Counted from the first letter of the stretch, positions 28,316 through 38,913 are shown. The stretch is DNA of 64,000 bases from an uncultured Ignatzschineria sp. (GCA_945639195.1 CALZEE010000003.1:62001-126000); one strand, 5' to 3'. Made by a program: numbers and translations. The notes: generated by a model from the letters alone, not told the origin.

Positions 28316-29713
28316 ATGACTATGTTACAAACTGAATTAGACCATCTCTATACAGGCTCTCAAAAGAAATCAATTCCTATTGAGTTTGCAAGCTCAATGA
28401 ATGATCTCACCTTAACAGCCGCTCAGAAAACACACCTTGCGACCATTAAGGTAACTCCTGAATTAAAGAGCGGTGAAATCATCCCTCTCTACAATGAAAA
28501 AGGGGCAATTGAAAGCGTCATCGTCGGTATCAATAAGGCCGAGCCTTTCTTCACCTTGGGCGATGCTTATCACAAACTCCCCTTTGGTCATTATCAGCTA
28601 CCCGAATCACTAAGCGATGAAGAAGCGATGCAACATCTACTGGCTTTCGGATTGGGCGCTTATCAGTTTGATCAATATAAATCACGAACTGAACGTGCTG
28701 TCTCTTTCTATCTCCCAAGAAAACTATCGAGCTCCCTTAAAAATGCTCTCAGCGCACATTACCTTACGCGAGACCTCATTAATGAGCCTGCAAACTCGCT
28801 AACTCCCGACAACTTTGTCACACAGATTCGTGCAGAGCTTGCGGGCCTTAAAGTTGAGATCAAAGAAATTGTAGGGAGTGACTTACTCAAGCATAATTTC
28901 CCGCTAATTTATACCGTGGGTGCTGCGAGTAAGTATCAACCACGTCTCGTCGAAATTATTGCCGAGAAAAAAGATGCGCCTGCCTTAACATTGGTCGGGA
29001 AAGGGGTAACCTTCGACTCAGGCGGCTTAGATATTAAGCCTTCAAACGGCATGCGCTTTATGCAGAAAGATATGGGCGGAGCTGCGCACATGCTGGCACT
29101 AGGTAAATGGATTCTCCAAGAAAAATGGAATGTCTCTTTACGAATCTTGCTTCCTATTGTTGAAAATAGCATCTCAGAATGCGCTATGCGCCCCGGTGAT
29201 ATTGTCAAAAGTCGCAATGGGATGTCTGTCGAGATTGATAATACCGATGCGGAAGGTCGTCTTATTCTCTGCGATACCTTAACTTATGCGCTTGAAAAAC
29301 CTTGCGACTTCCTGCTCGATTTTGCCACCTTAACAGGCGCCGCTCGAGTGGCATTAGGAACGGAAATCCCGGCACTCTTTACAACGAGCGATACCTTTGC
29401 TCACTTAATGAGTGAAAAGAGCATCGCCGCATGCGATACCATTTGGCGCCTGCCCTTCCATGCACCTTACAACGATTGGATTAATTCAGATAATGCCGAT
29501 ATCAGCAATTCTGGAAGTGTGCCTTATGCTGGTGCAATCACAGCAGCACTCTTCTTAGAGCGATTCGTCAAAGATCACGCCGTTCCCTACGCGCATATCG
29601 ATGTCATGGCATGGAATATCCGCCATCGCCCTGGTCGCCCGAAAGGAGGGGAAGCGATGGGGCTTCGCGCTGCATTTGAAGCATTGAAAGCGCACTTTGG
29701 TCAAACCGTATAA
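28316..29713 (+). CDS. M17 leucyl aminopeptidase family protein
   Basis: 465 residues. The C-terminal catalytic domain contains the M17 metal-binding motifs: LVGKGVTFDSGGLDIKPS, MQKDMGGAAHMLA, the hallmark NTDAEGRL, and a following DFATLTGAA. The N-terminal domain is divergent. Two-metal aminopeptidase that releases N-terminal residues in the cytoplasm; PepA and PepB are the known gammaproteobacterial relatives and I cannot assign it to one of them. Starts at ATG 28316 with AGAGGAT upstream; flanked by terminators, so monocistronic. Confidence 0.9.
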   Translation: MTMLQTELDHLYTGSQKKSIPIEFASSMNDLTLTAAQKTHLATIKVTPELKSGEIIPLYNEKGAIESVIVGINKAEPFFTLGDAYHKLPFGHYQLPESLSDEEAMQHLLAFGLGAYQFDQYKSRTERAVSFYLPRKLSSSLKNALSAHYLTRDLINEPANSLTPDNFVTQIRAELAGLKVEIKEIVGSDLLKHNFPLIYTVGAASKYQPRLVEIIAEKKDAPALTLVGKGVTFDSGGLDIKPSNGMRFMQKDMGGAAHMLALGKWILQEKWNVSLRILLPIVENSISECAMRPGDIVKSRNGMSVEIDNTDAEGRLILCDTLTYALEKPCDFLLDFATLTGAARVALGTEIPALFTTSDTFAHLMSEKSIAACDTIWRLPFHAPYNDWINSDNADISNSGSVPYAGAITAALFLERFVKDHAVPYAHIDVMAWNIRHRPGRPKGGEAMGLRAAFEALKAHFGQTV

Positions 29714-29725
29714 GGAAATCGGCAT

Positions 29726-29766
29726 AAACCATAGGTGATCATTGTTCTGATTCCCTATGGTTTTAT
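29726..29766 (+). terminator. Rho-independent terminator of the aminopeptidase gene
   Basis: Arms AAACCATAGG (29726-29735) and CCTATGGTTT (29754-29763) followed by T. Confidence 0.75.
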
Positions 29767-30235
29767 CATAAAATCCGTTGTACACTAAATAGTCTAATTA
29801 ATGCCTCTCTATTTTTCCCTCAAAGATAACGATCTGGAAAAAATGAGGCATTAATAATTTACAATCATGAATATTTTTCAGAATTATCGTGAAATTACGC
29901 TACTATATGACAAGCTATTGAATGAGCATCATAGGTCTTTATAATAGGTAGCAACATAATATTTAACAACATCATTACTTATGACATAACTCATATTTAT
30001 ATAATATATGATGTTATTGTTATAACTATAGATAGTAATATTTAATGAAATTTCTGAGGAGAATAGACGTCACGCTTTATGACTGTCAATTTCTTACAGA
30101 AACGCCTTATAAAAATGCTTTCAACAGCAGATGCTCAAGGCGTTTTATGAACCGTTAGAGCGGGTATAAACATTGGTTCTAATACCAATCATATGCGCGC
30201 TACAATCCCGAAACCTTTACACCCATGTACAGTGA
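29767..30235. other. AT-rich intergenic region upstream of the PBP5-like gene
   Basis: About 470 bases with no supported gene. Contains an extremely AT-rich palindromic stretch around 29990-30030, a hairpin AAACGCCTT (30100-30108) / AAGGCGTTT (30137-30145) and a smaller one ATTGGT / ACCAAT (30172-30189). These could be a promoter/operator region or an untranslated RNA; nothing decides. Confidence 0.3.
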
Positions 30236-31570
30236 ATGAAAAAGACAGCCCGTTACCTACTCGCGATTCACCTTATCTTTTTTAGTGTAATCGCCTTCGC
30301 ATTTGCCGAAACAGGATTCTCTGCGTTCGTCGTCGACCATAAAAGTGGGAAAGCCATCTATGAGCATGATGTTGATGCCCGTAGATATCCGGCATCACTC
30401 ACAAAAGTCATGACGCTCTATATCGTCTTTGAAGATCTCTCTAAAGGCAAACTCTCTCTCAACACAAAAGTTCCTATCTCTGCAAAGGCCGCGGCGCAAC
30501 CCCCATCAAAAATAGGGGCGCCTGAAGGTAGCGCTATTACACTTGATACCGCGATTCGGGCGCTGATTGTTAAATCAGCCAATGACATTGCGGTCGCTGT
30601 TGCCGAAAAAGTGAGTGGCTCTGAAGAAGCATTCGCTAGACGAATGAACGAGACTGCTAAACGTCTTGGCATGCATAGCTCTAACTTCGTGAATCCTCAT
30701 GGTCTTTTCAATGAGCGTCAATATACAACTGCTAGAGATATGGTAAAACTCGGAATTGCGATTCATAATCATTTCCCGAAATATTACCCACTCTTCCAAA
30801 CCCCTTCTTTTGATTATAATGGGGTAACATTTAGATCACATAACCGTGTTAACTCAGATTTCCAAGGGGCTGATGGTATTAAAACAGGTTATATCCGTAA
30901 ATCTGGATTCAACTTATTAACAAGCGCAAAACGTAATAACAACCGTGTATTCGCGGTGATTCTTGGAGGTAGAACAACTCCTCTACGCGATAATCTCATG
31001 GTATCCATGCTTGATGAGAGCTTTAAAAATGGCTATCGTGGTCGATCTGTTCGTCCGATCAACCAAACGATTACACGAGATATGACGGTTCTCTTCACTC
31101 CGACAAAAACCAATCCGAGTGATAAAACGGTACTTACAAATAATAATCGCCCACAAGCAAGACCTAATACAGCTGTTGTTACTGCGCCACCAAAATCCAG
31201 TAACGTTACATCAAAGCCCAATAACCCTCCGCCTAAGCCAGATATTGTGATCCCTCGCCTGCAACTAGAATCATCATCTGATTTGATTGCATCGGGAGAC
31301 TTTTCGCCTGGCAATGAGCCAATTCGAGGTCCTATTGTGAGCGCAGCAGGTGCAAGCCATGCAGTACAAGTCGGTGCATTCAAAGATTACAATGCCGCCA
31401 GAGATAGCGCTCGTAAAGCATACGAGAAAGTCCGACGCGGAACGGTTCAAATCTTTAATACAGGCGAATATTACCGCGCCCTACTCTCAGGTCTCAATGA
31501 GAATGAGGCAGAAGCAACTTGTAGCTCGCTACGTCAAAAACAGACTGATTGCTTCGTTATCTTCTTATAA
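30236..31570 (+). CDS. D-alanyl-D-alanine carboxypeptidase (PBP5/6 type) with C-terminal SPOR domain
   Basis: 444 residues. Signal peptide 1-24 (cleavage after FAFA). The S11 transpeptidase-fold domain has SLTK (54-57, nucleophile S54), SAN (114-116) and KTG (216-218). Instead of the usual PBP5 C-terminal beta domain plus amphipathic membrane anchor, a Pro/Asn-rich linker (about 290-360) leads to a SPOR domain (about 370-444, SHAVQVGAFKDYNAARDSA to DCFVIF), which in other proteins binds denuded septal glycan. So a septum-targeted carboxypeptidase that trims peptidoglycan pentapeptides is likely. Weak Shine-Dalgarno before the ATG. Confidence 0.9.
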   Translation: MKKTARYLLAIHLIFFSVIAFAFAETGFSAFVVDHKSGKAIYEHDVDARRYPASLTKVMTLYIVFEDLSKGKLSLNTKVPISAKAAAQPPSKIGAPEGSAITLDTAIRALIVKSANDIAVAVAEKVSGSEEAFARRMNETAKRLGMHSSNFVNPHGLFNERQYTTARDMVKLGIAIHNHFPKYYPLFQTPSFDYNGVTFRSHNRVNSDFQGADGIKTGYIRKSGFNLLTSAKRNNNRVFAVILGGRTTPLRDNLMVSMLDESFKNGYRGRSVRPINQTITRDMTVLFTPTKTNPSDKTVLTNNNRPQARPNTAVVTAPPKSSNVTSKPNNPPPKPDIVIPRLQLESSSDLIASGDFSPGNEPIRGPIVSAAGASHAVQVGAFKDYNAARDSARKAYEKVRRGTVQIFNTGEYYRALLSGLNENEAEATCSSLRQKQTDCFVIFL

Positions 31571-31590
31571 AAACCTAGTTTTAAAACAAC

Positions 31591-31629
31591 AAAAAAGCAT
31601 TGTGACTTCAAAAATCACAATGCTTTTTT
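31591..31629. terminator. Bidirectional terminator between the carboxypeptidase gene and ung
   Basis: 15-bp stem AAAAAAGCATTGTGA (31591-31605) / TCACAATGCTTTTTT (31615-31629), 9-base loop. Serves both converging genes. Confidence 0.9.
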
Positions 31630-31641
31630 AATCGCTCATCG

Positions 31642-32316
31642 CTAGTTTTGCCAATCGATGGGGGTCTTTCCGACTTTTTCTAAGTAATCATTTGTTTCAG
31701 AAAAAGGACGAGAACCAAAAAACCCGCGATATGCAGATAAAGGGGATGGATGAGGACCATTAATAATATGGTGATTCCCGGCATTAATATTCGCCCCTTT
31801 CTTCTGCGCATGACTGCCCCAAAGAATAAAGACGACATTATGACAAGATTGATTAATCTCCTCGATCACCGCTGAAGTAAAAGTCTCCCAACCGATTTTA
31901 GCATGTGAATTTGCAGACTTTTCCTCAACGGTTAAAACGGTATTTAGTAAAAAAACTCCTTCTTTACACCAAGCGCTTAAATCCCCATCTTGCGGGATTT
32001 CAAAACCTTCAATATCAGTAGCCAACTCACGATACATATTACGCAGAGAAGGAGGCACCTTCACTCCTCGTTTTACAGAGAAAGCAAAGCCATGCGCTTG
32101 CCCAAAACCGTGATAAGGATCTTGCCCCAAAATGACCACCTTAATCGCACTTTTCGGCTGACTAAAGACAGCGAGAATTTCATTTGCTGGCGGAAATACA
32201 CGTTTACCCGCAGCAATTGAGCGTTCAATGCCGGCATTAATTTCATTAAAATAGGGCTTTGCGCTCTCTACCTTGATAAACTCTTTCCATTCTGGATGAA
32301 TTGTCATATCCACCAT
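31642..32316 (-). CDS. ung: uracil-DNA glycosylase (family 1)
   Basis: 224 residues from the ATG at 32316 (AAGGGA about nine bases before). The frame is open to 32382, but that start would overlap crcB on the other strand and add residues foreign to the family. Motifs GQDPYHG with catalytic D66 and HPSPLS with H189; WETFTSAVI and FILWGSHAQ are typical. Excises uracil from DNA as the first step of base excision repair. Divergent from crcB with only about 60 bases between starts. Confidence 0.95.
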   Translation of the reverse strand: MVDMTIHPEWKEFIKVESAKPYFNEINAGIERSIAAGKRVFPPANEILAVFSQPKSAIKVVILGQDPYHGFGQAHGFAFSVKRGVKVPPSLRNMYRELATDIEGFEIPQDGDLSAWCKEGVFLLNTVLTVEEKSANSHAKIGWETFTSAVIEEINQSCHNVVFILWGSHAQKKGANINAGNHHIINGPHPSPLSAYRGFFGSRPFSETNDYLEKVGKTPIDWQN

Positions 32317-32375
32317 ATTTGTCATTCCCTTTCTCTCGCTAATTTTGCTGCCATTGTAATCAGGAACACCGTAAA

Positions 32376-32762
32376 ATGCCACCGTTAATCCATCATCTCT
32401 TACTCGTAATGCTCGGTGCTTCGCTTGGCGGCGGTACGCGTTATCTCTTCTCGCTTCTTGAAGGCCGCTTGAATGCTCCCATCATCTTATCGACTCTATT
32501 AGTGAACATCATTGGCGGGTTGCTTGCCGGCATTATTGCAGGATATCTCCTTCATAAGCCCGACCAAGGGATTCGTCTATTTCTCATCATCGGATTTTGT
32601 GGTGGGCTCACAACCTTTTCAAGCTTCTCTCTGGAAACGATGACGCTGTTACAGCAGCGAGAATATCTCGCATCCTTAGGGCTAATCGCCCTCCACCTGA
32701 TCGGGGCTATTGGTGCAACCTTTATTGGCTTCATCCTTATCCAAAAAGGACTACAACCTTAA
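32376..32762 (+). CDS. crcB: fluoride exporter channel CrcB/FluC
   Basis: 128 residues, four membrane helices. Signature GGGTRYLFS and the polar track GFCGGLTTFSSFSLE that carries the fluoride path; functions as an antiparallel dimer in the inner membrane. AGGA lies about ten bases upstream of the ATG. I looked for a fluoride riboswitch in the 60-base divergent gap with ung and saw none. Confidence 0.93.
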   Translation: MPPLIHHLLLVMLGASLGGGTRYLFSLLEGRLNAPIILSTLLVNIIGGLLAGIIAGYLLHKPDQGIRLFLIIGFCGGLTTFSSFSLETMTLLQQREYLASLGLIALHLIGAIGATFIGFILIQKGLQP

Positions 32763-32823
32763 AATTCGATCGTTTCAAATCAGCTTGCATGGCATCGGAT
32801 GTCACGATTCAGATGCTTCTTTG

Positions 32824-32843
32824 AGTCGGCTTTCCGACTTTTA
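32824..32843 (+). terminator. Short hairpin after crcB, probable terminator
   Basis: AGTCGG / CCGACT with a 4-base loop followed by TTTT. Confidence 0.55.
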
Positions 32844-32952
32844 AAAGCTTTCGGCTTTTCAGCTTTTATCTTACTGCCGTACCATTGCCGGAGATATGCC
32901 GACTTAGGAGCTCTTACGCTGAGTCTGTCTCTATTCCTTAATAATCAGACAT

Positions 32953-32985
32953 AAAAAAACCTTGATTCAATTGAACCAAGGTTTT
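32953..32985 (-). terminator. Terminator of the ychF run
   Basis: Stem CCTTG-A-TTCAA / TTGAA-C-CAAGG extended by A and T runs; the minus-strand transcript ends in seven U. Confidence 0.8.
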
Positions 32986-33020
32986 AGAAATCTCAGCGTT
33001 ATGAGCGCTAAAATCGCAAC

Positions 33021-34115
33021 TTATACATTGAAACGGAAGTGAACCACGTCGCCATCTTGAACGATGTATTCTTTTCCTTCGAGTCTCATTTTACCTTTCT
33101 CTTTCGCGCCATTCTCACCATTGAACTCTACGAAATCATTGTAGGCAATCACTTCTGCACGGATAAATCCACGCTCGAAGTCTGTATGAATCACACCCGC
33201 TGCTTGTGGTGCAGTTGAGCCTTTACGGATCGTCCATGCACGAACTTCTTTAACACCAGCAGTAAAGTAAGTTTCGAGATCTAAAAGTTGATATCCGCCA
33301 CGAATAACGCGGTTAAGACCCGGCTCTTCAAAACCCATGTCATCTAAGAACATCGCTTTATCTTCATCATCAAGTTGTGAGATCTCCGCTTCAATCGCCG
33401 CACAGATTGGTACAACAAATGAGTTTTCTGCCGCTGCATACTCTTCAACCGCAGTAAGAAGGGGATTATTCTCAAATCCATCTTCGTTCACGTTAGCAAT
33501 ATACATGACAGGCTTAAGCGTTAAGAAATGGAAATCACGAAGAAGTAGACGCTCTTCTGCATCTAAATCTAATGAACGAAGGCTCTTTGCTTCATTCAAA
33601 ATAGGTAATACTTTTGCTTTTAAAACTTCTACTTGCGCTACTGCGACTTTATCGCCACCTTTTGCAACACGCTCAAGACGTTGTAAACCACGCTCTGCAC
33701 TTGCGAGGTCCGCTAATGCAAGCTCCGTATTAATTACTTCAATATCATCAATCGGATTGATTTGACCTGAAACATGAACAATATCATCATTTTCAAAACA
33801 ACGAACAACGTGTGCAATTGCATGCGTTTCACGAATATTTGCAAGGAATTGGTTACCAAGGCCTTCTCCCTGAGAAGCACCTGCAACAAGTCCTGCGATA
33901 TCTACAAAGTCGATAAAGGTTTGCTGAACACGCTCAGGATTTACAATCTTGACTAAAGGCGCAAGACGTTCATCCGGCACATTTACACGTCCAACATTTG
34001 GTTCGATTGTGCAAAACGGATAGTTTGCAGCATCAATGCCCGCATTCGTTAATGCATTAAAGAGTGTCGATTTACCAACGTTTGGAAGACCTACAATTCC
34101 ACACTGAATAGCCAT
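33021..34115 (-). CDS. ychF: ribosome-binding ATPase YchF
   Basis: 364 residues, standard length. Obg-family G domain with [38 protein letters not shown] and NVNE (the altered G4 motif that favours ATP), a coiled-coil insert, and a C-terminal TGS domain ([17 protein letters not shown]...). Binds ribosomes and hydrolyses ATP; negative regulator of stress responses in E. coli. 17 bases downstream of pth on the minus strand, the classical pth-ychF pair. AAAGGA precedes the ATG. Confidence 0.96.
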   Translation of the reverse strand: MAIQCGIVGLPNVGKSTLFNALTNAGIDAANYPFCTIEPNVGRVNVPDERLAPLVKIVNPERVQQTFIDFVDIAGLVAGASQGEGLGNQFLANIRETHAIAHVVRCFENDDIVHVSGQINPIDDIEVINTELALADLASAERGLQRLERVAKGGDKVAVAQVEVLKAKVLPILNEAKSLRSLDLDAEERLLLRDFHFLTLKPVMYIANVNEDGFENNPLLTAVEEYAAAENSFVVPICAAIEAEISQLDDEDKAMFLDDMGFEEPGLNRVIRGGYQLLDLETYFTAGVKEVRAWTIRKGSTAPQAAGVIHTDFERGFIRAEVIAYNDFVEFNGENGAKEKGKMRLEGKEYIVQDGDVVHFRFNV

Positions 34116-34132
34116 AAAAGTTTCCTTTAAAA

Positions 34133-34693
34133 TTATTTTCGATGAAGTTCATTCATCGCTTTTTCATATTCACCCGCAACAAACTCCGGTAACACCCGTC
34201 TTGCTGCATCAATTGCATCAAATATCGCATCTTCTTCTGATTGCGGCGCTTTACTCAAGACAAATCCTGAAACCATGGACGCATGCCCAGGATGCCCAAC
34301 ACCAATGCGTAAGCGCATAAAGTCTTTTGTTCCTAGCTGTTCAATGATACTGCGAAGACCATTATGCCCCCCATGTCCGCCGCCTTTTTTAAAGCGTGCG
34401 ACACCGGGAAGAAGATCTAACTCATCATGAACTACTAAAATCTCTTCTGGCATTATCTTATAAAAGTGTGCCAATGCAACAACTGATTCTCCACTTTTAT
34501 TCATAAAAGTTTCTGGCATCAAAAGATACACTTTATCTGCTGCAAAAAGCTGCTCTCCGACTAATCCTTTAAAGCGATTATTCACAGAAAGCGCACTATT
34601 TCTAATACTATCAATAAACCAAAAACCCGCATTGTGGCGGGTTTTTGCATATTGAAGCCCCGGGTTACCGAGGCCTACAATCATTTTAATCAT
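34133..34693 (-). CDS. pth: peptidyl-tRNA hydrolase
   Basis: 186 residues. [19 protein letters not shown] contains the conserved Asn and catalytic His; [17 protein letters not shown] and [12 protein letters not shown] complete the family pattern. Rescues tRNA from drop-off peptidyl-tRNA. Member of rplY-pth-ychF on the minus strand. The M1/M4 start choice is uncertain by three residues; the GAG upstream is weak. Confidence 0.96.
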   Translation of the reverse strand: MIKMIVGLGNPGLQYAKTRHNAGFWFIDSIRNSALSVNNRFKGLVGEQLFAADKVYLLMPETFMNKSGESVVALAHFYKIMPEEILVVHDELDLLPGVARFKKGGGHGGHNGLRSIIEQLGTKDFMRLRIGVGHPGHASMVSGFVLSKAPQSEEDAIFDAIDAARRVLPEFVAGEYEKAMNELHRK

Positions 34694-34722
34694 AATGAAT
34701 ACTCAATTAAAAGAGTGAATAA

Positions 34723-35373
34723 TTACTCTTTATCTTCAGTTTCAGCTGCAGCTTCAGATACTTCTTCGCCCTCTTCCGCGTCTGCTTCTACAGCAACACG
34801 TGGTTCAACGATTGCAACAACTGGTTGGTCGTTCATCTCTTCTTCGTTCATAATGTTCACAAATTCAACACCAGGAATCGCAGGAATGTCAGAAATCATG
34901 ATATGACCACCAACTTCAAGATTCGCGATATCAACAACGATTTCGTTTGGAAGATCTTTTGGTAAGCATGATACAGCTAATGTTGCTTCATGAAGTGAAA
35001 CGATACCGCCGTTAACAACGCCTACTGATTTTTCTTCGTTAAGAAGAACAACAGGAATATCAACAACGATTGCTTCGTTAGCAAGAATACGCATGAAGTC
35101 TAAATGCGTGATAATTGGCTTGTACGGGTGACGTTGAACATCACGAAGAATTACTGAATCTTCAGAACCATCAATTTTTAAAGTGATGATTGAAGTGTAG
35201 ATATCAGCGTGACGGAAACGTTTTAACACTTCGTTGTGGTTTAAAACGAGGCTTACTGGCTCTTTGTCAGCGCCGTAAACGATTGCAGGAATATTCCCTT
35301 CGTGACGTAGGCGGCGGCTCGCACCTTTACCCATATCTGTACGAACGGTAGCTTCAAAATAGAAATTTGACAT
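34723..35373 (-). CDS. rplY: 50S ribosomal protein L25 (CTC/general stress form)
   Basis: 216 residues. N-terminal L25 5S rRNA-binding domain (1-~92, TDMGKGASRRLRHEGNIPAIVYG) and a C-terminal CTC beta domain, with an acidic Glu/Ala tail (EADAEEGEEVSEAAAETEDKE region). This is the long form rather than the ~95-residue E. coli form. TTGGAG is a strong ribosome binding site. Starts the rplY-pth-ychF unit. Confidence 0.95.
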   Translation of the reverse strand: MSNFYFEATVRTDMGKGASRRLRHEGNIPAIVYGADKEPVSLVLNHNEVLKRFRHADIYTSIITLKIDGSEDSVILRDVQRHPYKPIITHLDFMRILANEAIVVDIPVVLLNEEKSVGVVNGGIVSLHEATLAVSCLPKDLPNEIVVDIANLEVGGHIMISDIPAIPGVEFVNIMNEEEMNDQPVVAIVEPRVAVEADAEEGEEVSEAAAETEDKE

Positions 35374-35452
35374 TGGTTTGCTCCAATTAAATGTGTTTTA
35401 AAGTACGTTACAACCGCGACCAGCTGTAACAGTCAAGCTCAAGATTATACGG

Positions 35453-37702
35453 TTATTGTACTTCGTTTGCAATGCTTATCGACTTAAGCTTAAGATTCAA
35501 ACGCAGTTCTTTACCACGTTTACCGCGCTCATCAATTAAATTCTCCCATTCGTTAGGGCTTAATTTAAATTTACGCTTACCATACTCGACTTCGAGCGTA
35601 TCCCCTTTCGAAATAACCAGAATGCCCACCAAGCTATCTTTTTTCGCCTTAAACTGCGCGCCAGGGATCCCAATCAACTGATTTCCTTTACCGCGCGCCA
35701 TAATTGGCAACTCAGAAAGCGGCGTCACAAGGAATCGACCTTGATCACTCACCATAATGGCAAACTGTGATTCAATATCTGTAATTTTTTGCGGTGCCAA
35801 TAAAAGTGCTTCTCCCCCTAAATTCACCGTTGACTTACCTGCCTTTTGGCGAGTTAAGAAGTCGCTATATTGAGAGATAAACCCATAACCATTACTGCCA
35901 CAAACCAGATAATGACTATCGTCTTTATCAAGAATAAGATGCTCAATCTTCGCATTTTCCGATAAGTTAATGCGTGTTGTAATCGGCTCCCCTGCCGTTC
36001 TTGCCGTTGGCAAAGTATGTGCCGGCGTACTAAAGGTTCTACCGGTGCTATCAAACAGTACTAACTGCTGATTATTTCGCCCGAAACAAGAGGTCAGATA
36101 ACCATCCCCACTCTTGTAGTTGAGACTTGCAGGATCAATATCGAGACTTTTCGCAGCACGAACCCAACCCATCTTAGAGATTACAACCATCACAGGTTCA
36201 CTCGATACTAATGAAGACTCATCTATTGCCTCAGCAGCTTCTCGCTCAACAATCTTCGAGCGGCGATCATCACCATACTTCTCACAATCTTCCATCACTT
36301 CTTGCTTAATTAAAGCATCCATCATTTCAGGACTTGCAAGATGTGCGAGGATATCATTGAGTTTTGCACGAAGCTCTGCCTCTTCGCCTTTCAGCTTCAT
36401 CTCTTCGAGCTTAGCAAGCTGACGAAGTTTGGTTTCTAAGATGTAATCCGCCTGCATTTCAGAGAGTTCAAAGCGCTCCATTAACATCGCTTTAGGCTCA
36501 TCTTCAAAACGAATAATCCGAATCACCTCATCGAGATTTAAGAAGGCAATCAACAAACCTTCCAATAGATGAAGGCGTTTTTCAATACGGTTTTTATGGA
36601 ACGTCAGGCGCTTAATGACTGTATCTCTGCGGAATTCAATCCATTCAAGCAAAATCTCATTCAACGATTTTACCTTAGGACGTAAATCAAGCCCGATCAT
36701 ATTAAGATTCACACGGAATGATTTCTCTAGCTCTGTTGTCGCAAAGAGGTGATTCATTACCATTTCAATATCCACACGGTTTGAGCGAGGAATTAAAACA
36801 ATTCGTACCGGCTCATCATGATCTGATTCATCGCGAATATCTTCAATCATCGGCAACTTTTTCGCTTGCATCTGCGCAGCGATATCTTGTTGCATCTTTT
36901 CACCCGATACCTGATACGGTAACTCGTAAATGATGATCTCATCATTCTCTACGCGATAACGCGCACGAACTCGCACAGACCCTCGTCCCTTCTCATAAAT
37001 AGAGAGGAGCTCTTTTTTCGGGGTAATAATCTCGCCGCCTGTTGGGTAATCTGGCGCAGGAATAATCTTCGTAAGCTCTTTAAGGCTCATTTCTGGTTGA
37101 TCAATCAACGCGCAGACGCCTTTCGCCACTTCTCTTAAGTTATGAGGTGGAATATCAGTTGCCATACCAACCGCAATTCCGGTTCCCCCATTTAAGAGGA
37201 TATTCGGTAATCTTGCAGGGAGAAGTTTTGGCTCATTCAAAGAACCATCAAAGTTAGGCACCCAATCTGCTGTGCCTTCCCCGAGTTCTTTCAGAAGTGT
37301 TTCTGAATATTTAGAGAGCTTTGATTCCGTGTAACGCATTGCCGCAAATGATTTCGGATTATCGAGCGAACCAAAGTTCCCTTGCCCTTCTACGAGCGGA
37401 TAACGATAGGAGAATGGCTGTGCCATAAGCACCATTGCCTCATAACAGGCACTATCTCCATGGGGATGGTACTTTCCTAATACATCCCCAACCGTACGAG
37501 CCGATTTCTTCGGCTTAGAGCTGGCATTTAAACCCAGCTCGCTCATTGCATAGATAATACGGCGCTGAACAGGTTTTAACCCATCACCAATATAAGGCAA
37601 CGCACGATCCATGATGACATACATCGAGTAATTGAGATAAGCTTCCTCGGCAAATTCAGCCATTGGACGCACTTCAAAGTTTTTATTAGACAAGTTACTC
37701 AT
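35453..37702 (-). CDS. parC: DNA topoisomerase IV subunit A
   Basis: 749 residues. Winged-helix/tower domain with catalytic Y124 ([11 protein letters not shown]), GyrA-like coiled coil, then a reduced beta-pinwheel C-terminal domain lacking a true GyrA box. The quinolone-resistance region reads GDSACYEAM with S84 and E88, the residues equivalent to wild-type S80 and E84 of E. coli. Decatenates daughter chromosomes with ParE, which is not adjacent. Ribosome binding site GAGAG. Confidence 0.96.
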   Translation of the reverse strand: MSNLSNKNFEVRPMAEFAEEAYLNYSMYVIMDRALPYIGDGLKPVQRRIIYAMSELGLNASSKPKKSARTVGDVLGKYHPHGDSACYEAMVLMAQPFSYRYPLVEGQGNFGSLDNPKSFAAMRYTESKLSKYSETLLKELGEGTADWVPNFDGSLNEPKLLPARLPNILLNGGTGIAVGMATDIPPHNLREVAKGVCALIDQPEMSLKELTKIIPAPDYPTGGEIITPKKELLSIYEKGRGSVRVRARYRVENDEIIIYELPYQVSGEKMQQDIAAQMQAKKLPMIEDIRDESDHDEPVRIVLIPRSNRVDIEMVMNHLFATTELEKSFRVNLNMIGLDLRPKVKSLNEILLEWIEFRRDTVIKRLTFHKNRIEKRLHLLEGLLIAFLNLDEVIRIIRFEDEPKAMLMERFELSEMQADYILETKLRQLAKLEEMKLKGEEAELRAKLNDILAHLASPEMMDALIKQEVMEDCEKYGDDRRSKIVEREAAEAIDESSLVSSEPVMVVISKMGWVRAAKSLDIDPASLNYKSGDGYLTSCFGRNNQQLVLFDSTGRTFSTPAHTLPTARTAGEPITTRINLSENAKIEHLILDKDDSHYLVCGSNGYGFISQYSDFLTRQKAGKSTVNLGGEALLLAPQKITDIESQFAIMVSDQGRFLVTPLSELPIMARGKGNQLIGIPGAQFKAKKDSLVGILVISKGDTLEVEYGKRKFKLSPNEWENLIDERGKRGKELRLNLKLKSISIANEVQ

Positions 37703-38140
37703 AGTTCTCTCATAAGTTGGAAGATTATCGAGAAGGCTCTCATGTCAAATCTTCTGATTTAGATTCTGTTGACGCAATGCGTCTATATTGTAAATGATAG
37801 TCGCCTTTACAGCGCGCTATTTTAATAATCGTTCTGTAATAATAAAAGACAAAGACCTATCTTAATACATTAACTATTAACCTATTATTTTTCTACGTAA
37901 TTGCTGCGAAAATTCGCCTATAACGAATTCACTTATTACAAATTCATTGATAACAATAGTCCATCAATCTTTTTATTGTCCTTTAGATGAAATCGATACT
38001 ACGACTTCAACCCTTAGCGTGCTTCTATTAGGTCTACTTAATAGTGATATTACAGAGATATTATAGAAATATTCACCACCGCTAAGCGTGTAAAATCCCA
38101 CAATCGTGACTTCACTAAAATTCACTGAAAAATTAAAATA
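37703..38140. other. Intergenic region upstream of parC
   Basis: About 440 AT-rich bases with no credible gene. A perfect 13-base palindrome GACGCA-A-TGCGTC lies at 37771-37783, 70 bases before the parC start, a possible operator. No promoter could be fixed with confidence. Confidence 0.35.
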
Positions 38141-38177
38141 AAAAACCCATCTAGGGATTTCATATAGATGGGTTTTG
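38141..38177 (-). terminator. Terminator of the Pcm-like gene
   Basis: 12-bp stem AAAACCCATCTA (38142-38153) / TAGATGGGTTTT (38165-38176); a longer A run at left gives the U tract in the minus-strand RNA. Confidence 0.85.
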
Positions 38178-38247
38178 ATGAATTCGTTGATGTCTTTACA
38201 GGGCCTTAAACCATGTCAAAGACATCTCCGTTCATGCGAATGATAAT

Positions 38248-38913
38248 TTAGAACACAAACTCAGGTTTATCTTCAAAGCCAATCAATCGCTCTAATTCAC
38301 GTTCAAATACAGGTGTTGTACGAATTTCTCCGGCAATATTGGAGAAAACAGTGACGCTCATTGCATTCTCTTTACCGACGGTAGCAAGAAGACGACCTTT
38401 CTCATTTAAGAGTTCAAAGAATTCCGCAGGAACATCTTTCATAGAACCTGTGAAAACAACCGCATCAAAGGTTCCTAATGTCTTCGCGACATCTTGAATC
38501 TTGCCCGTTTTATATTCGATATTTGTAAACCCAAGTTCACGCGTGATAGCTTCAGCTTCAACATTGAAGCGCTCAACCATATCAACGGTCACCACTTCGC
38601 CACCCAATCTAGACGCACATGCTGCTAAGAATCCGCTACCGGTTCCTACAATTAACACACGCTCATGATCTTGAATCGCGATTTCTTGTAAGAATCGACC
38701 CTCAAATACAGGCGGAAGCATCATATGCTCTTCATTTAAAGGAATACGCGCCTCAGAAAAAGCCACAGCTTCGTACTCTTTTGGCACAAATTGGTTACGG
38801 GATACTACATCAAACACATCTAGAACTCTCTGATTCAAAATGTTCCACGGGCGCAACATTTGTTGAATCATATTTGTACGAGCTTGCTGGATTTTAAGTT
38901 CGTTATCTAACAT
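38248..38913 (-). CDS. Pcm-like protein-L-isoaspartate O-methyltransferase family protein
   Basis: 221 residues from the ATG at 38913, preceded by GGAAAGGTGG; the open frame to 38982 has no ribosome binding site. Sequence QQMLRPWNILNQRVLDVFDVVSRNQFVP, the SAM loop VLIVGTGSGFLAACASRLGGEVVTVDM and the post-motif AVVFTGSMKDVP match the isoaspartyl methyltransferase fold. The active-site stretch of true Pcm (with DGS..I.QP) is altered to LPPVFEGRFLQEI, so substrate specificity may differ. A TGCTATAAT extended -10 at 38962-38970 is a plausible promoter. Divergent from glyA. Confidence 0.8.
   Translation of the reverse strand: MLDNELKIQQARTNMIQQMLRPWNILNQRVLDVFDVVSRNQFVPKEYEAVAFSEARIPLNEEHMMLPPVFEGRFLQEIAIQDHERVLIVGTGSGFLAACASRLGGEVVTVDMVERFNVEAEAITRELGFTNIEYKTGKIQDVAKTLGTFDAVVFTGSMKDVPAEFFELLNEKGRLLATVGKENAMSVTVFSNIAGEIRTTPVFERELERLIGFEDKPEFVF

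Noticed and set aside
32317..32375. Fluoride riboswitch before crcB
   Set aside because: The gap is about 60 bases and lacks the pseudoknot pattern.
33337..33765. 142-codon plus-strand ORF
   Set aside because: Antisense to ychF in a regular codon-mirror frame; serine/arginine-rich low complexity typical of shadows.
35453..37702. Quinolone-resistance change in ParC
   Set aside because: The key positions are Ser and Glu as in wild type.
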